DNA of 64,000 nt, taken from assembly GCF_000204055.1 (NCBI RefSeq), contig NW_006768839.1, positions 186,001-250,000 of the forward strand. The letters are read 5' to 3'. Both the position numbers and the translations under genes were made by a program. Positions 23,401 through 34,420 of this stretch are shown here, piece after piece. Source of the DNA: Melampsora larici-populina 98AG31. Lineage: Eukaryota; Basidiomycota; Pucciniomycetes; Pucciniales; Melampsoraceae. The notes beneath the pieces were generated by a model that made no database searches, had not been told where the DNA came from, and worked only from the letters and a program-made list of their open reading frames with translations. Position 1 is the first letter of the stretch; every line of letters begins with the position of its first letter.

Positions 23401-23874
23401 AGAGAAAGGTTGTTGTACGTCAGGTGCCCTACACTGGGAAAATGTAGTATTTTTCCCAAGTGAAAAATGATTGACCTGAAGGACAAAAAAAATTGAAAAA
23501 GGTGGAATTCTGCATTCATTCTGCATGTGCATTAACACTGCATTTTTCTGCATTGATGCTGCATTTTTTTCATTAATGGTGCATTAATGGTGCATTTTTA
23601 TGCATTAACATAGCATTTTTAATTATTTTTGACATTAATTCTAATCATTTTGCATAGCCGAAAAATACTACATCTGTGCAGTGCTACTTCCACTTGCAAG
23701 AGACGGTTCTGGTTGATTTTTTTGTTGAGAAGGTGATTTCTCGAGGTGTTTAGGATAGTTTGAACGATTAAATAATTTGCCGACGTAAGTAATCCCTCCA
23801 TATTCAAAGCTCTCGGTGTTGCACCCTAGAGTAACGCAGGTGCAACAGAAGTGATTACGATCAATTCTTGACAT
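20443..23874 (-). pseudogene. TNP2-like CACTA transposase, broken in three places
   Basis: Starts at 23874 with MSRIDRNHFCCTC, runs through 22846, continues 22845-21144, then exon 21060-20698 and on to about 20458. TNP2-like signatures: GFYADWFNPWG, SSGLMVLICFNLP, LIADVPAQKKISGF, FCSRCY, VDIMHCLILGLLE, GPPSYTAAWAGERMIG, and a C-terminal block NPFRSLPYLKATVMYHS. These are the DDE-type catalytic core and C-terminal region. Lesions: a 252-bp MITE at 23432-23683 in the first exon, an in-frame TGA at 22846-22848, and a frameshift at the nine-A run 20675-20683 (one could be an assembly artefact). Exon 2/3 junction (21144/21060) keeps frame. The enzyme would have moved this CACTA element; it can no longer be made from this copy. 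Confidence 0.8.
23432..23683. mobile_element. CACTG-ended MITE (copy 2) inside the TNP2 gene
   Basis: 252 bp from CACTGG to CAGTG, with inner inverted repeats ATGTAGTATTTTTC on both sides and several TGCATTTTT repeats. The triplet CTA is exactly duplicated at 23429-23431 and 23684-23686. Removing the element plus one CTA restores the open frame of the TNP2 first exon (GSRAPDVQQ). Related to 4529-4697. Confidence 0.85.
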
Positions 23875-24692
23875 GATTTGATTTGTAATAGGTGGTTATT
23901 GACGAGTAACCTACACATCCGGACAACAAACAATGTATGAGCTTTTGACTTTGAGTGATCATTTCCACTTCTGAATATGATCACTTACCTTTACAATCAG
24001 TTGGTAATTGGTGTCAAGGATGTCGAATCGGTATGGTTTTTGAATGCTCTGAATTGCTGTGGTCAGGTTGTGCATAGGTAGTTGTTGTAGTTGATAGTCA
24101 AACACGTTTGATGGCATGAGTAACACTGGAATAAAATCAAAGGCGATCAGAAGTAAAGGTCATCAAGGGTTTTTGAAGAAGCGGGGAACGGGCAAAATAC
24201 ACATATGATAGTGAGTTCAAAGGTAGAACTTTGTTATCAGACTGCAAAACAGGAGTTCAACAACCCTTCTGTATATTTTTGACCACAAACCAGCTGATCA
24301 TCACGCACAGTATTCAACCATCAAGGGGTGATATCTCATAAAACTTGTTGCCCGATCGCAAGATCTTTTTGAGCAAAGTTTGAGTTGGTGTTCCCGTTCC
24401 AAATTTTGTTCAAAATATCAGTCTTTCAATCATCAAAAGAGTAGCTTTCAACAAGCAAATGAGTGGATTCATGTTAACAAGCGTAAACCAATGCGCAGAG
24501 ATAGCACCCAACCACAGCCGTTTGTTTAAGAGAGAAAGATTCTACAAAAACAAAAAAACACCAGAATTTTTAACAGCAGACCTGAGATCACAAGAGACAG
24601 ATAAACACTCGCACTTTGACAGGATACATGAGAAAAACAACTATTTACAGAAATGAACTAAAAAAGATAAAACACAGAAGCTACCAGCGCTA

Positions 24693-26520
24693 TCATTGAG
24701 TCATCATTGGTCCAGAACTACTACTTGATCCTTCACCTGGTACCTGCGTTGAACTTGATCCTTCACCCAACCCAGCAGCCCCCCTTGGCAACATTAAATT
24801 AGTCAAAACTTGAATTGATTTACGTATGTCAACTACCTCAGCCTTACCAAGGCGTAAATTTGAAATAGCAACACCAGACATCTTGTCGAGCCATGCATTC
24901 GAGACCAGAGATTCCTGAAGCCCTTGAGGAGGAAATGCATCAAGATCGCTTTCCGATGAGTATGCACCGCAGTCCACAATTGCCTGTGCTCGTGCCTTTT
25001 TTCTTGGGATGATTTCTTGACCAGGAATAGCTTTATCAACAAGGTTCACAAATGTATCCAAAGCTCCGCTACGCCACTCGAGTCTCGTTTTGGTCCGGGT
25101 GCCTGAGCCGTTAGTCATCGTGACTTTGTCTTCAGAGTGTACCTCTGAATGAGACAAGAGGAGATATTCGGGAGAATTTACACCGAATATATGTTGGGCT
25201 AGTTCCTGGCGCGCGGTGTGGATCTTTTTTGAATGCACAGATAACAATCAACAACAGTCACATCTACACAAAGAGGAAAAACAACTTGGAATTGGAATAA
25301 ACTTACTTTGGTTTTTGCTCGCCTTCGTCGGTCCCTAGTCCGAGACATCTCGCGCAACTGTGCTGCTTGCACCTTACCCTCTGGTGTTTGTGACATCACA
25401 TTCATCTTCGCTTGGTCACGAAACTTAGGAGCTTGGTTCTCGCACCATCGTCGGACAATCTCAAGCCGGTTGGCTGATGTGTTTTCGGCTGCTATGATCC
25501 CAAAAGCCTTGGTTCCGTGAGCCTCGTGGCACTTCTCCCATTCTTGAAGAATGATTCGTGTCATGGCGGTGTTCCAAGCAGAATCGGGTCGGCCGTTCCA
25601 GTCGAATGTACAGCGAGTGAAGCCAGCCATAGCTAGTGCAGCTTCACATTGAGATCCCCATCTGTGGTCGTACCTCGATCCAACCGTTAGTGAGAGTCGA
25701 GACACAAATCTAACAGGTTTTAATGGCGCTGAGAGCATCGCCTTCTGAGCTGCATCCTTCTCTACAGTCCTGATTTGCGTTCAATTTGGTTTGAAGTCGC
25801 TTGGTTTTTTTGAAAGGTATTTCTTGACAGCACGTTCCATGGCATTGTTGATTGATTCCTGACGAGACTGCTGACGGGTTGCCCACGCGTGAACTTCATC
25901 GACGGTTGGTGGTTCGGGAAGTGAAGGTTCTGAGCTAGAAGGGTTTGGAGAGCGTTGTTTCCGATACACACCAAGAAGCATCTTCACATATTCTTGAAGA
26001 GCTCTAGCTAGAGCAGTTGCCGCCTTGGGAGTTGCATGCGAGTTGGCCATGGTACTCAACATCGAATTACGGTCTCGTTGTTCCTTTTCTTCTTTTCGCA
26101 TTGCCTTCAGTTTGCGCTTCCGACTAGCTCTTTCAGCAGGTGTGAGTTCACCATCTGGAAAGATAAAGGTGTGGTCAGTTGAAGCCTATTTACAAAGGAA
26201 TAGTGAAACACTTACCCGAGTCACTTTCATCAAAATCATCCGAATCATCATTGTCGTCGATTAGTGGCGAGCTTTGTCGATGCATAGAACCATCTGAAAA
26301 AGAAACATCCAAACCATAACATTAGATCGGAAATATGTGGGAAAGAATTAAAACCACTTACCGTCTTCGACTCTTTGGCGTTTGCTGCGACCTATGACAA
26401 GTGGCAAAAAAGTGGCAAAATCAATAACAAAGTTTAAATACAAATATGTCAGTACAGGAACTGACCTTCAGAATTTGAGTGTGCCCCAGCGGAACTTGTC
26501 CCAGTTAATCCGATATCCAT
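24693..26520 (-). pseudogene. CACTA accessory protein B, interrupted by a TGA
   Basis: Starts with small exons at 26520-26462 (MDIGLTGTSSAG), 26391-26362 and 26292-26216, then 26158-25304 and 25222-24693, all with GT-AG borders on the minus strand. The protein begins acidic and Ser-rich, then has a KRKLKAMRKEEKEQRDRN basic helix, the YVKMLLGVY segment, a FDWNGRPDS block and an Arg-rich RRRRAKTK before the last intron, and ends in a Ser/Gly tail. An in-frame TGA lies at 25781-25783. It is homologous to accessory A at 18710-19823 but in opposite orientation and diverged. Function unknown. Confidence 0.6.
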
Positions 26521-26692
26521 TGGCAGGCGATGTAATGGATTCAATCACAGGAAAACAGTACAAAGGAAGTATGGAAGTTTTGGTGTATTAATTTGGAGGG
26601 AAGACCGTGACCACCTGGGTCAATAAGTTGACTAAGGAAATAGAAGTTTTGAAGAGTTGATATTGGCGAATGTGAGCTGATGAGAGATAAAC

Positions 26693-26810
26693 GAGCTTCT
26701 GGCCAGCCAGTGGTGATAAAAGATATATATCAGATGGAGTAAAAATAAAAGAGCTTCTGGCCAGCCAGCGATGATAGAAAATATAATTCAGAGAAAGTGA
26801 AATAAAAAAA
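26693..26810. repeat. two-copy 58-bp tandem repeat
   Basis: Units 26693-26750 and 26751-26810 both start GAGCTTCTGGCCAGCCAG. They lie upstream of accessory B and inside the right part of the CACTA element, and could be subterminal binding sites. Confidence 0.7.
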
Positions 26811-27566
26811 GAAATAAGAATGAGATCGACTGGGAGTCAAAAATCTACGAGCAAGACAAGAACTTAAGAATGAAAAACAGAAAGTGAAACTCACGGTCAT
26901 ACCTCAATCTCATGCCGGAGATTGTGTTGACTATCCTTTCAGTGTGATTCAGATTTGCTTTATCAAAGGCATCAAGCATAGACACAATCTTTACCAAACA
27001 GAGGGTTCTTTGAGCACAACGGCATCCACCAAGAACGATTCTCGCTTTTGCTACACAGAGACAATTTTGTGCTTTCTTTCAAAAGTATATTCAGATAGTC
27101 AACCTAATTTCAATCATGTCCGATTGATCCATTTTATTTGGGTCCTAAGTTGGACAGAGAGCCACTCTTGAAGCTCGGCACCAACAAACACCTGAAGTCC
27201 TACACAAGGATGAATCAAAAGTGAAGGATTATGAACCAAAGTCTATTGATGAGGGCAAGAGAAGCGATGGAAAGGTGAATAGACCGACAAAACGTGAACA
27301 TCTGTAGCCTTAGAAAGGATGAAGATTCGATTGCGAGTCCTTGTGAATTCATGAGAAGGTCCAAGTAAACCAGAGTCTCTCACAAGTGTGTCCTCCTTGC
27401 TTTGCCGCGCCCTTGAACATACACGATCGTGAAGAACTTTGTTAAGTTCAAAGACTAAGGAAAGGATCAAGAATTGCGCAGGTGGACCCAAGAACAAAGG
27501 TTCCGGATTACAAATTACTTTCTGAGGGAATTGAAAGTGCTTTCAGGATGTTTCAAAGGGTGGCGT

Positions 27567-27608
27567 GGCTTGCTCTCGTCGCTGAGAGTATCTCAGGTGG
27601 ACAGGGTG
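27567..27608. repeat. right terminal inverted repeat of the CACTA element
   Basis: Reverse-complement partner of 18422-18463, ending GGACAGGGTG immediately before the CTT duplication. Confidence 0.75.
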
Positions 27609-30600
27609 CTTCTTTTCAAGATTTCCGATGAAGAAGATGATGAAGATGCTCCTCAGATTGTCAAACCTCCACCTAAAAAGAAAGCAAACAAGACCACAGG
27701 AAACGAAGTGAGTTACTATCCTACTAACTTTTCCATCAAGAAACTTTGTACTGACCGATTCATTCCGCTTTCTTGAAGGCATCTTCTGTCCGAGTTACAA
27801 AGAAAACCCTTCAAGCGGACTCTGACGAGGAAAACAAGAAAGTTCGTAAAAGAAAGCATGTTGATATTGACGAGGAAGAGAAGAACGACGCCCTACTAGC
27901 TTACTACGATGAACCTTTTCACAGCAAAAAAACCGATGTAAGTTTGACTGACTCAATCTCCATAATCCATCTTATGACTGATATGTTCTTCTATGTGTCT
28001 GTGTAGGATAAAACTAAAAGACCCTTAGGATATCCGTGCAAATTTTGCTCCCGGGACAGGAGCCACCCGGTTCGAATCAGTTTCACTAATCCCACAGGAA
28101 ACCTCAAAGCCCATCGAGATGGTTCAACTCAGAATGGCCGAGCATCCACGGGCTGCCCTGGTCGACAAAGAGCTCGTGCAGAGGGTCACATTGTTCCTCC
28201 CTCTGTCGCTGAAGTAAGAGCTCAAGAGGAAGCTGAACAGAAGGAGAGTGGTGGCCCGATCGATGGTTTTGTGACGACCACCAAGGTTTCAAAGTTTGAC
28301 AACCTCACCTTTAACCAAGGAATGTGCACCTGGCTTCTCAGGCAATCATTGCCTTGGTTAAGGCTTGCTGATCCTTGGCTGCGTGCATGCGTCCAATACT
28401 TGAGACCTGAAGCAAAACTGTATGGTAGGCATTGGGCGGCACAAGAAGCTAAACGACTAAACCTATCCATGAAAGAACAAGTTATGACTGAGCTGAAGGT
28501 GAGTATGATTTTTCCGTTTTTCGGTTTTTACTTATGCCTTCTATCTCACTTTTGACTTATTCATCACAGGCCTTGGAGTCGAAATTCTGCATGCAACACG
28601 ATGTCTGGACTTCAAAAGGAAATTGACACGGTTTCATTGGTGCCACGGTCAATTACATTGATCCTACTTGGAAGTATGTAACACGTCACCTTACCCTCAA
28701 AGTTGTGGCATGGGAGCATCGAGGGCAGTGGTTGGCCGAGCCTCTGGCCAACGTGTTAATCAAGAATGACTTGGTTTCAAAGATGAGCACCATAATCTCT
28801 TTGAATTATTATATTCAAGCGATGATGTATACTAATTTAAGATTGTTACTCTGTCCTCACTTGCTTAGCCAGACCACGGACTCGGGTTCCAATAACAAGA
28901 CCATGGCCCGAGAACTGCACCGTCAGTTCATGGATCACTGTGGGCAAGATTCCGACTACCGATGGGATCCTGAGACCATGCACGCCTTCTGCTTCTGCCA
29001 CAAGCTTGCCCTTGTGGTGGGAGCGGGATTAGGTGCTCTAGGTCTCAAAACCCCTCCTCCTCGCAAGGTCAAGACCGCCTTTCGCGGCCAATTTCCCACG
29101 GTGTGCACCACCCTGGCCGAAGAAGACGAGCCAAACGACCCTCATGATCTGGTGATGGCCCGGTATTAGAAGTCCCCAATGTTCCAACTGCACCAAACGA
29201 AGAGGAAGCTCACTCGGACGTTGACGTCGAACACGACCTTCAAGATGTGGATGAAGACACTTCTGTCATGGATCGATTGGCTTCAACTTTAGCCGATGCT
29301 CCAGTGGATGACGAGGCAGATTGGGACGCGGCGGATAAAGAAGATGAGACTAACCCAATGCGAATTCTCAATGACTCAGTCGCACCAACTCATCAAAGAG
29401 AAGCTAACAAGCTTCACTACATCTTAGAAAAGGTAAGTACCATTTTCACGAACTTATCTATTCCTTCATTTCCATATCAATCTTGATTACGTTTTCCTAC
29501 TACAGCTCGACTTCGTCATACGCCGGATAACTCGTTCATCCTCTTGGAGAAATGAATACACCAGAATTATGGAATCACGTGGATTATCGCTGGGATCACT
29601 GATCGCCGGGTACGGGATCAGATGGAACATAAAGTATATCAGCCAACATAAAGCTTGGCTGGCACGTGAGGTAAGTCATCATCAACTATCTATTCATAGT
29701 GGTCTATTGACCTTTATGAAATTTCTTTCATCTTTCATCTTTGTCGTTGTTTGTTCATCAAGGTTATCGACCAAATTTTGAAGGAAGACTTGGCCCGAGT
29801 ACATTCCAAGACTCATCGACCACGCAAAAACGGAAAGCGTCACGGGTATTTTCATGAGATTTCGATTAGCCCTTCAGAGTGGGCTTCGATTGAGGAACTC
29901 AACTCAGAGCTAGAGGTCCGTTAAAGTTCCTCAATGTTCAATTTCAGCTGGCATATTGATGACTTTGTCTCCATCATCATCTTTAGCTTTTTTTGACCAT
30001 CACTAAACAGATGGAAGGAAACATGCCCACCGGGGCCATGGTAATTCCTAAGTATATTGAACTGCGACAAAAATTGCAAGAACGAGAGAAGACGCTATGT
30101 TCAGGTGACGCCCTTTATCCGATGGTTGCAGCGATGATATCCAAACTCCAAGGGTACCTGCTTGAAGCCCTCAAATGTGAAACACTAGTCATGGCCACGA
30201 TCCTCCACCCAGCGTTTCGACTCAAATTCTTTGAGAAGTTCTTTGGAAATACATCAGAGCCTTACATTCATGCTGAATCAATTTTCAACCGACTATTCAA
30301 GGACTATCAGTTGCGAACGAACCTAAAGAAACCAAACCCCGTACCTTCTGAGTCTGGTAAGGCCTCAAATGCCTCCTCGTCTGCAGCAATTTTTGACCTG
30401 TATAGTGACGATGAAGATTATCAAGAGGATCTGGGTGACGACTCCCAGGTCAAGGACTATTTCCGATCTGTCCTTCGAATGCAACAGCCAGAATACGACC
30501 TGGGAAATCCGGAAGAATCTCTTCGCTGGTGGTTGGTCAGTATCCTTTATCTTTTCATTGTTGAAAAGATCAAATCCTTATCTTCCTCTTATGTCTCTCA

Positions 30601-31138
30601 TTTTAGGTGAACCATGGCCGCTTTCCAATCATAGCCATAATGGCGAAAGATTACCTGGCATGTTCAGGGTCATCAGCTGGACCCGAGCGCACCTTCTCGG
30701 CAGCCGCAGATGTTTGTTCCTCAAACAGAGGCGGTCTCACTCCGATCACCATCAAGCGGTCTGTCTCAACCCACATGTGGCTGGTTGAGATGGTCCCCCT
30801 TGGTGATGAATTCAGCAAAGTCGTTGAGTGTATCAGAGTCAAGGATTTCATGTGACCTGAAGCTTATGGGATTTTCTCCTAATTTTTTATGTTATTTCTT
30901 TCTATTTTCTTTCTTTTCCTGTTTTATCTCGTCTCAGCTTTTTTTATGCACTTATCTACAATCTGAATTTGGGTGGTAATCATAAAACTAAAGGCACGAC
31001 CGAGTTTCTCGGCGAAACCGGATAAAACCCCTTAAGCCTTGATACGTCCCCATAAGCGCTTGACATAATCATTGAATCCCCTCTTCATTATATCTTGTAC
31101 ATTTTAACTTTGATTGTAATCCCAACTTGAACCTTGAC

Positions 31139-31835
31139 CAAGGCCGCCACAGATATGGTACTGGTATCGTATCGGCGATACCAGCACCGTAACCGGGTCC
31201 CGATACCCTCAGACCCAAGGGTTTAGTATCGTACCCGGAGCCGGGTACGATACTAAGAACCGTACCGTGATGTACGATACCTTTCAGACTCATATAGGAT
31301 ACCGTATCGCTCTTTGGGGAGCGGTACGGTACGATATTGGTATCGTGCAAATATCTGGCAATACGGTACGATACCGTACCGCGAAGAGTGAGGAAGGATA
31401 CAGAATGGTACCGTACCTCGACTACGGTTACTAGTACTGATTTATTACCAGCAAAACATTCATGAAGGTGACAAGGATAGAAAAAAAAACATCTCATCCC
31501 CTCCTTTCTCGCTTACCAATCGGTCCATGTACGATTTCGTGGGCGGAAGGGTTGAGATCTTGGTGGATGTGTTGATGTGTCGAACCGTAGCCGTTTTGGG
31601 GTTACGGTTCCGGTACCGTATCCTGATCCGGATAACCCAAAACCAGAGTAGCCGGTATCGTACCAATGGCCGGGTACGATACTGAATACCGTACCTTGCT
31701 CGGCGATACCGCCAAAAATCACCTTGGGTATTGTAGCCGTAGCCCGGGTACGATACCCGGGTTACGATACCCGGGGTCCCGGATACGGTGCCACACGATA
31801 CCGATACTAGTGGTATCGTATCTGTGGCGGCCTTG
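31139..31835. mobile_element. fold-back MITE rich in TACCG/CGGTA motifs (hAT-like ends)
   Basis: 697 bp with perfect 17-bp inverted ends CAAGGCCGCCACAGATA and an exact 7-bp flanking repeat CCTTGAC (31132-31138, 31836-31842). Both arms are packed with GGTATCGTACC-type palindromic words, so the single strand can fold repeatedly. Ends starting CARGG and a 7-8 bp duplication suggest hAT ancestry. No real coding sequence; ORFs here arise from the repeats. Confidence 0.75.
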
Positions 31836-32053
31836 CCTTGACAGCATTTAGGGTACTCAAAGCATCTATGTAGCGCTACATATGTAGAAAAATAGAGCCA
31901 AATATAGAAATATAGTTTTTTTTGAAACTATGTGACAGTTATTTTTTTTCACATAATTTCTCTTCTGCTCCGGTTCATCTCCAGCCATCTGTTGCCCTTT
32001 GGCAGTCAATCTCGCAATTCATAAGCCCCGCATCTCCACAATCACACTTCACC

Positions 32054-33950
32054 ATGTCCGATAGACCACCATCACCACAAAATACGGACAGCAACTCAAC
32101 AAGTATCTCACCAAACAGCTCAGCCACCTCCTTGAACAGCCTAACGTTGAACGAAGTCCTGTCAAGTCTTCGTTCCCCTCCGGTCTCAGTGTTTTCATCA
32201 ATTTCACCACACCACCATCCCCTTCTTTCTTCATCAACTCCTTCAGTTATCTATACGTATCCCAGTCATCCTCCTCTCCAGGAACTCTCACAAGCCCATC
32301 TCGCGTCTGTGCCAGTCTCGCCAACTCCAGCTATCTCAATGGCAAAACCAGCCAAGAAGACTCGTAATAAATCAGCTAAATTGTCTCAATCAACCTCTTC
32401 AACCAAGACCACCACTCCCAAAGAAACTAAACCGCAGATGGCTTGGGGGAAAGATACGAATTCAGAGGGCAAGACACCTATAGAATTGATAGTCGAGTGG
32501 TTAGGTTTTACTTGGGGTGATCAAGAGGCCCCAAGTGATGCTGTTTGGATGTGCATGGAGAAGTATGATCATACCTCAACCAACTTTTCCCGATATCGAG
32601 CTGGTGTACCAAAGAAGCGAGAATGTGCTGATAGATGCGCTATCTACCTGCGCACCAAGGGATTCCCTACTGTAGATGGGCCCGGTGTGAAACAGCAGGT
32701 GCGTTGTCTCATTTTCACGAATACTGACCTCAATTTGTATTTCTGATTGTACTTTTTCTTGGTTTTATAATTCTAGATCACCACATTGGAACAGAAATTT
32801 CATAAGGCCGAGACTTGGCGAGATGGCACGGGCGGTGGTATTTTCAAGGACCAAGCTGAGGAAGAGATCGAAGCTCGACGAAGTGTTGCACAGGACGGCG
32901 AGTGGGATTCAGACATGGAAGATGAGATTAGGGCATTGGCTGCGAAAAGAACCAAGGGTATGCAAATCTCGATTTGTCTCGTTGAACCCCAATTACGATT
33001 CTGACCCATTGCAATCTCCTTGATCAGATGCGATACTTTCACACTGCGCTTACTATGATGCCCTTCAACCACTCATGGGTCAACACCCTAATAATCTCCC
33101 CTTAGCCTCGGCCGAAACCCCATCTCCTTCGAGTTCAATCCCACCAGCTGCTTCGACTTCAATGGCACCAACTCCTTCAAACACCATCCACCCTAACCCT
33201 TTGACCTCGATTGACTTGACTAGTGGCCAAATTGACGAAACTCAATCTACTCAGATCAGTGGCTGGGATTCTACCCAATCAGTTAATCCCCATCTCGAAT
33301 CGATTGAAGACTTTGATCTACCTGACCCAAACGATCTGACCGATGATCAACCCAGCTCCAACGATATGATTGCACCCAATATACAATCTCAGCCTTTACA
33401 GCGAGCCTCCAGCTCTCAATCTCAAACTCCAGCAAGAAACAAAGTTTCTTCCGAAGCCAGTCAAACGCCAAAAAACAGCTCGAGGCGATCTTCCGGCAGC
33501 GCTGCTGTACTCAAGTCGATGAAGTCCTCATTACCTAGTCAAACTGATTTTCAAGAGATGAATATGAATGCTAAAGAAACAAACAACACCAATCGATTGA
33601 TGCTTCAACAAACGGCAGACACTCACAACACTGTCATCGGGTTGTTAGGGGCCAAATTTGGCCTACCGTCATCTTCTTCCAAACACTCTTTGGAAGAAGA
33701 GGATGCAAATGTATTAGCAAATAAGAAAGCCAAGAGGGCAAAACAAGACGAGCTGGATCTTATCCGTTTGGAACGCGAATTGGCAGCTGAGCGTAGGGCT
33801 TTTGAAAATGAAAAGAGTGGATCTGGATCAAAAATGTCACCGTTGGAGTTAACCCGCGAAAAGGTGGATATGGTAGCTAAATTAACGCTCTCGCATGTTC
33901 CTCTTGAAAAGGCCCAGCAGATGGTTGAGGAAATGCTCAAGGACTTGTAA
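32054..33950 (+). CDS. PIF/Harbinger partner protein (DNA-binding), 582 residues
   Basis: Exons 32054-32698, 32777-32957 and 33028-33950; introns of 78 and 70 nt with GT-AG ends keep frame. The N-terminal 110 residues are Ser/Pro-rich and probably disordered. A Myb/trihelix-like region follows (residues about 130-260) beginning MAWGKDTNSEGKTPIELIVEWL and containing ITTLEQKFHKAETWRDGTG, the pattern seen in second proteins of fungal Harbinger elements. A Ser/Thr/Gln-rich middle precedes a basic-acidic coiled coil (KKAKRAKQDELDLIRLERE) and a short C-terminal helix. Known Harbinger partners bind DNA and help bring the nuclease to the ends. Start chosen at MSDRPPSPQ; the open frame extends upstream without a better context. 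Confidence 0.8.
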
Positions 33951-34004
33951 TGAGGAAGATCAAAAGATCTCAAGTCGATTAAGAAGCTCAACTTTGTTTG
34001 TTTG

Positions 34005-34152
34005 TTCTCTGACTCAAAAAATTCAACTTTTTTTAATTCTATCTTCCTATCGAAAAAAAATTCAATCAGAAAAAAAAATTCTCTGACTCAAAAAATTCAA
34101 CTTTTTTTAATTCTATCTTCCTATCGAAAAAAAATCCAATCAGAAAAAAAAA
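34005..34152. repeat. two-copy 74-bp tandem repeat between the Harbinger genes
   Basis: Units 34005-34078 and 34079-34152 differ by a single base (TTCAATC versus TCCAATC). They lie just after the stop of the partner gene. Confidence 0.85.
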
Positions 34153-34302
34153 TCTTTTTAAAATCTGGTCGTGTATGTTATATTTCTTATAGATATATAA
34201 AAAACCTTTGTATCGTTTCTCAAACCAAAATGCTAATCCTTTTTTGGAAAAAAGGCTGAGTCTTACAATGAAATACAATCTCTTTATTAATGGCACATTT
34301 TG

Positions 34303-34344
34303 CCTTTTTCCAAACCGATCGTTCTTGATTGGTTTGGAAAAAGG
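34303..34344. terminator. inverted repeat between convergent genes
   Basis: CCTTTTTCCAAACC and GGTTTGGAAAAAGG form a 14-bp perfect stem with a 14-base loop, between the two convergent Harbinger genes. It could mark 3' end formation for one or both; that role is inferred. Confidence 0.4.
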
Positions 34345-34420
34345 TCTTGTGGAATGACGAGTTAACAAAAAACCAAAATAACTTTTCATCATATCGACTT
34401 CTTTGCTAAATACAAGATAA

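Larger units (their letters stand above)
18422..27608 (-). mobile_element. CACTA/EnSpm-like element with TNP2 transposase
   Basis: A 9,187-bp element. The left end CACCCTGTCCACCTGAG and the reverse complement of the right end are identical over those 17 bases and similar over about 42 bp, including ACTCTC and CGACGAGAGCAA. The triplet CTT flanks both sides (18419-18421 and 27609-27611), the 3-bp duplication typical of CACTA elements. The ends read CACCC rather than the usual CACTA/CACTG. Contents: accessory gene A (+), TNP2 transposase (-) with a nested MITE, and accessory gene B (-). Confidence 0.8.
17774..30855 (+). pseudogene. hAT transposase (hAT2), split by a CACTA element and decayed
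   Basis: Exons before the insertion are 17774-17851 and 18061-18345. After it come 27621-27707, 27779-27937, 28007-28498, 28570 onwards, and later exons to 30855. The 76 intron bases before the insertion (18346-18421) plus the 9 after it (27612-27620) make a normal 85-nt intron ending TTCTTTTCAAG. The BED finger is at about 28035-28130 (YPCKFC, LKAHRDG). hAT motifs follow: HDVWTSKGN, QTTDSGSNN and the C-terminal GSSAGPERTFSAA. Lesions: in-frame TGA at 28624-28626, a frameshift at about 29150-29165, and a damaged splice donor near 28786. It is related to hAT3 at 57943-61254. Confidence 0.8.

Noticed and set aside
24459..24656. 65-codon plus-strand ORF
   Set aside because: No motif, between two minus-strand CACTA genes, probably chance.
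22846..28626. Recoding of TGA (for example selenocysteine or readthrough)
   Set aside because: The affected genes carry other lesions, the sites are unrelated between families, and most fungi lack selenoproteins; point decay is simpler.
31069..31851. Several ORFs of 60-140 codons on both strands
   Set aside because: They lie in the palindromic TACCG repeats of the fold-back MITE; the codons follow the repeats and show no protein features.
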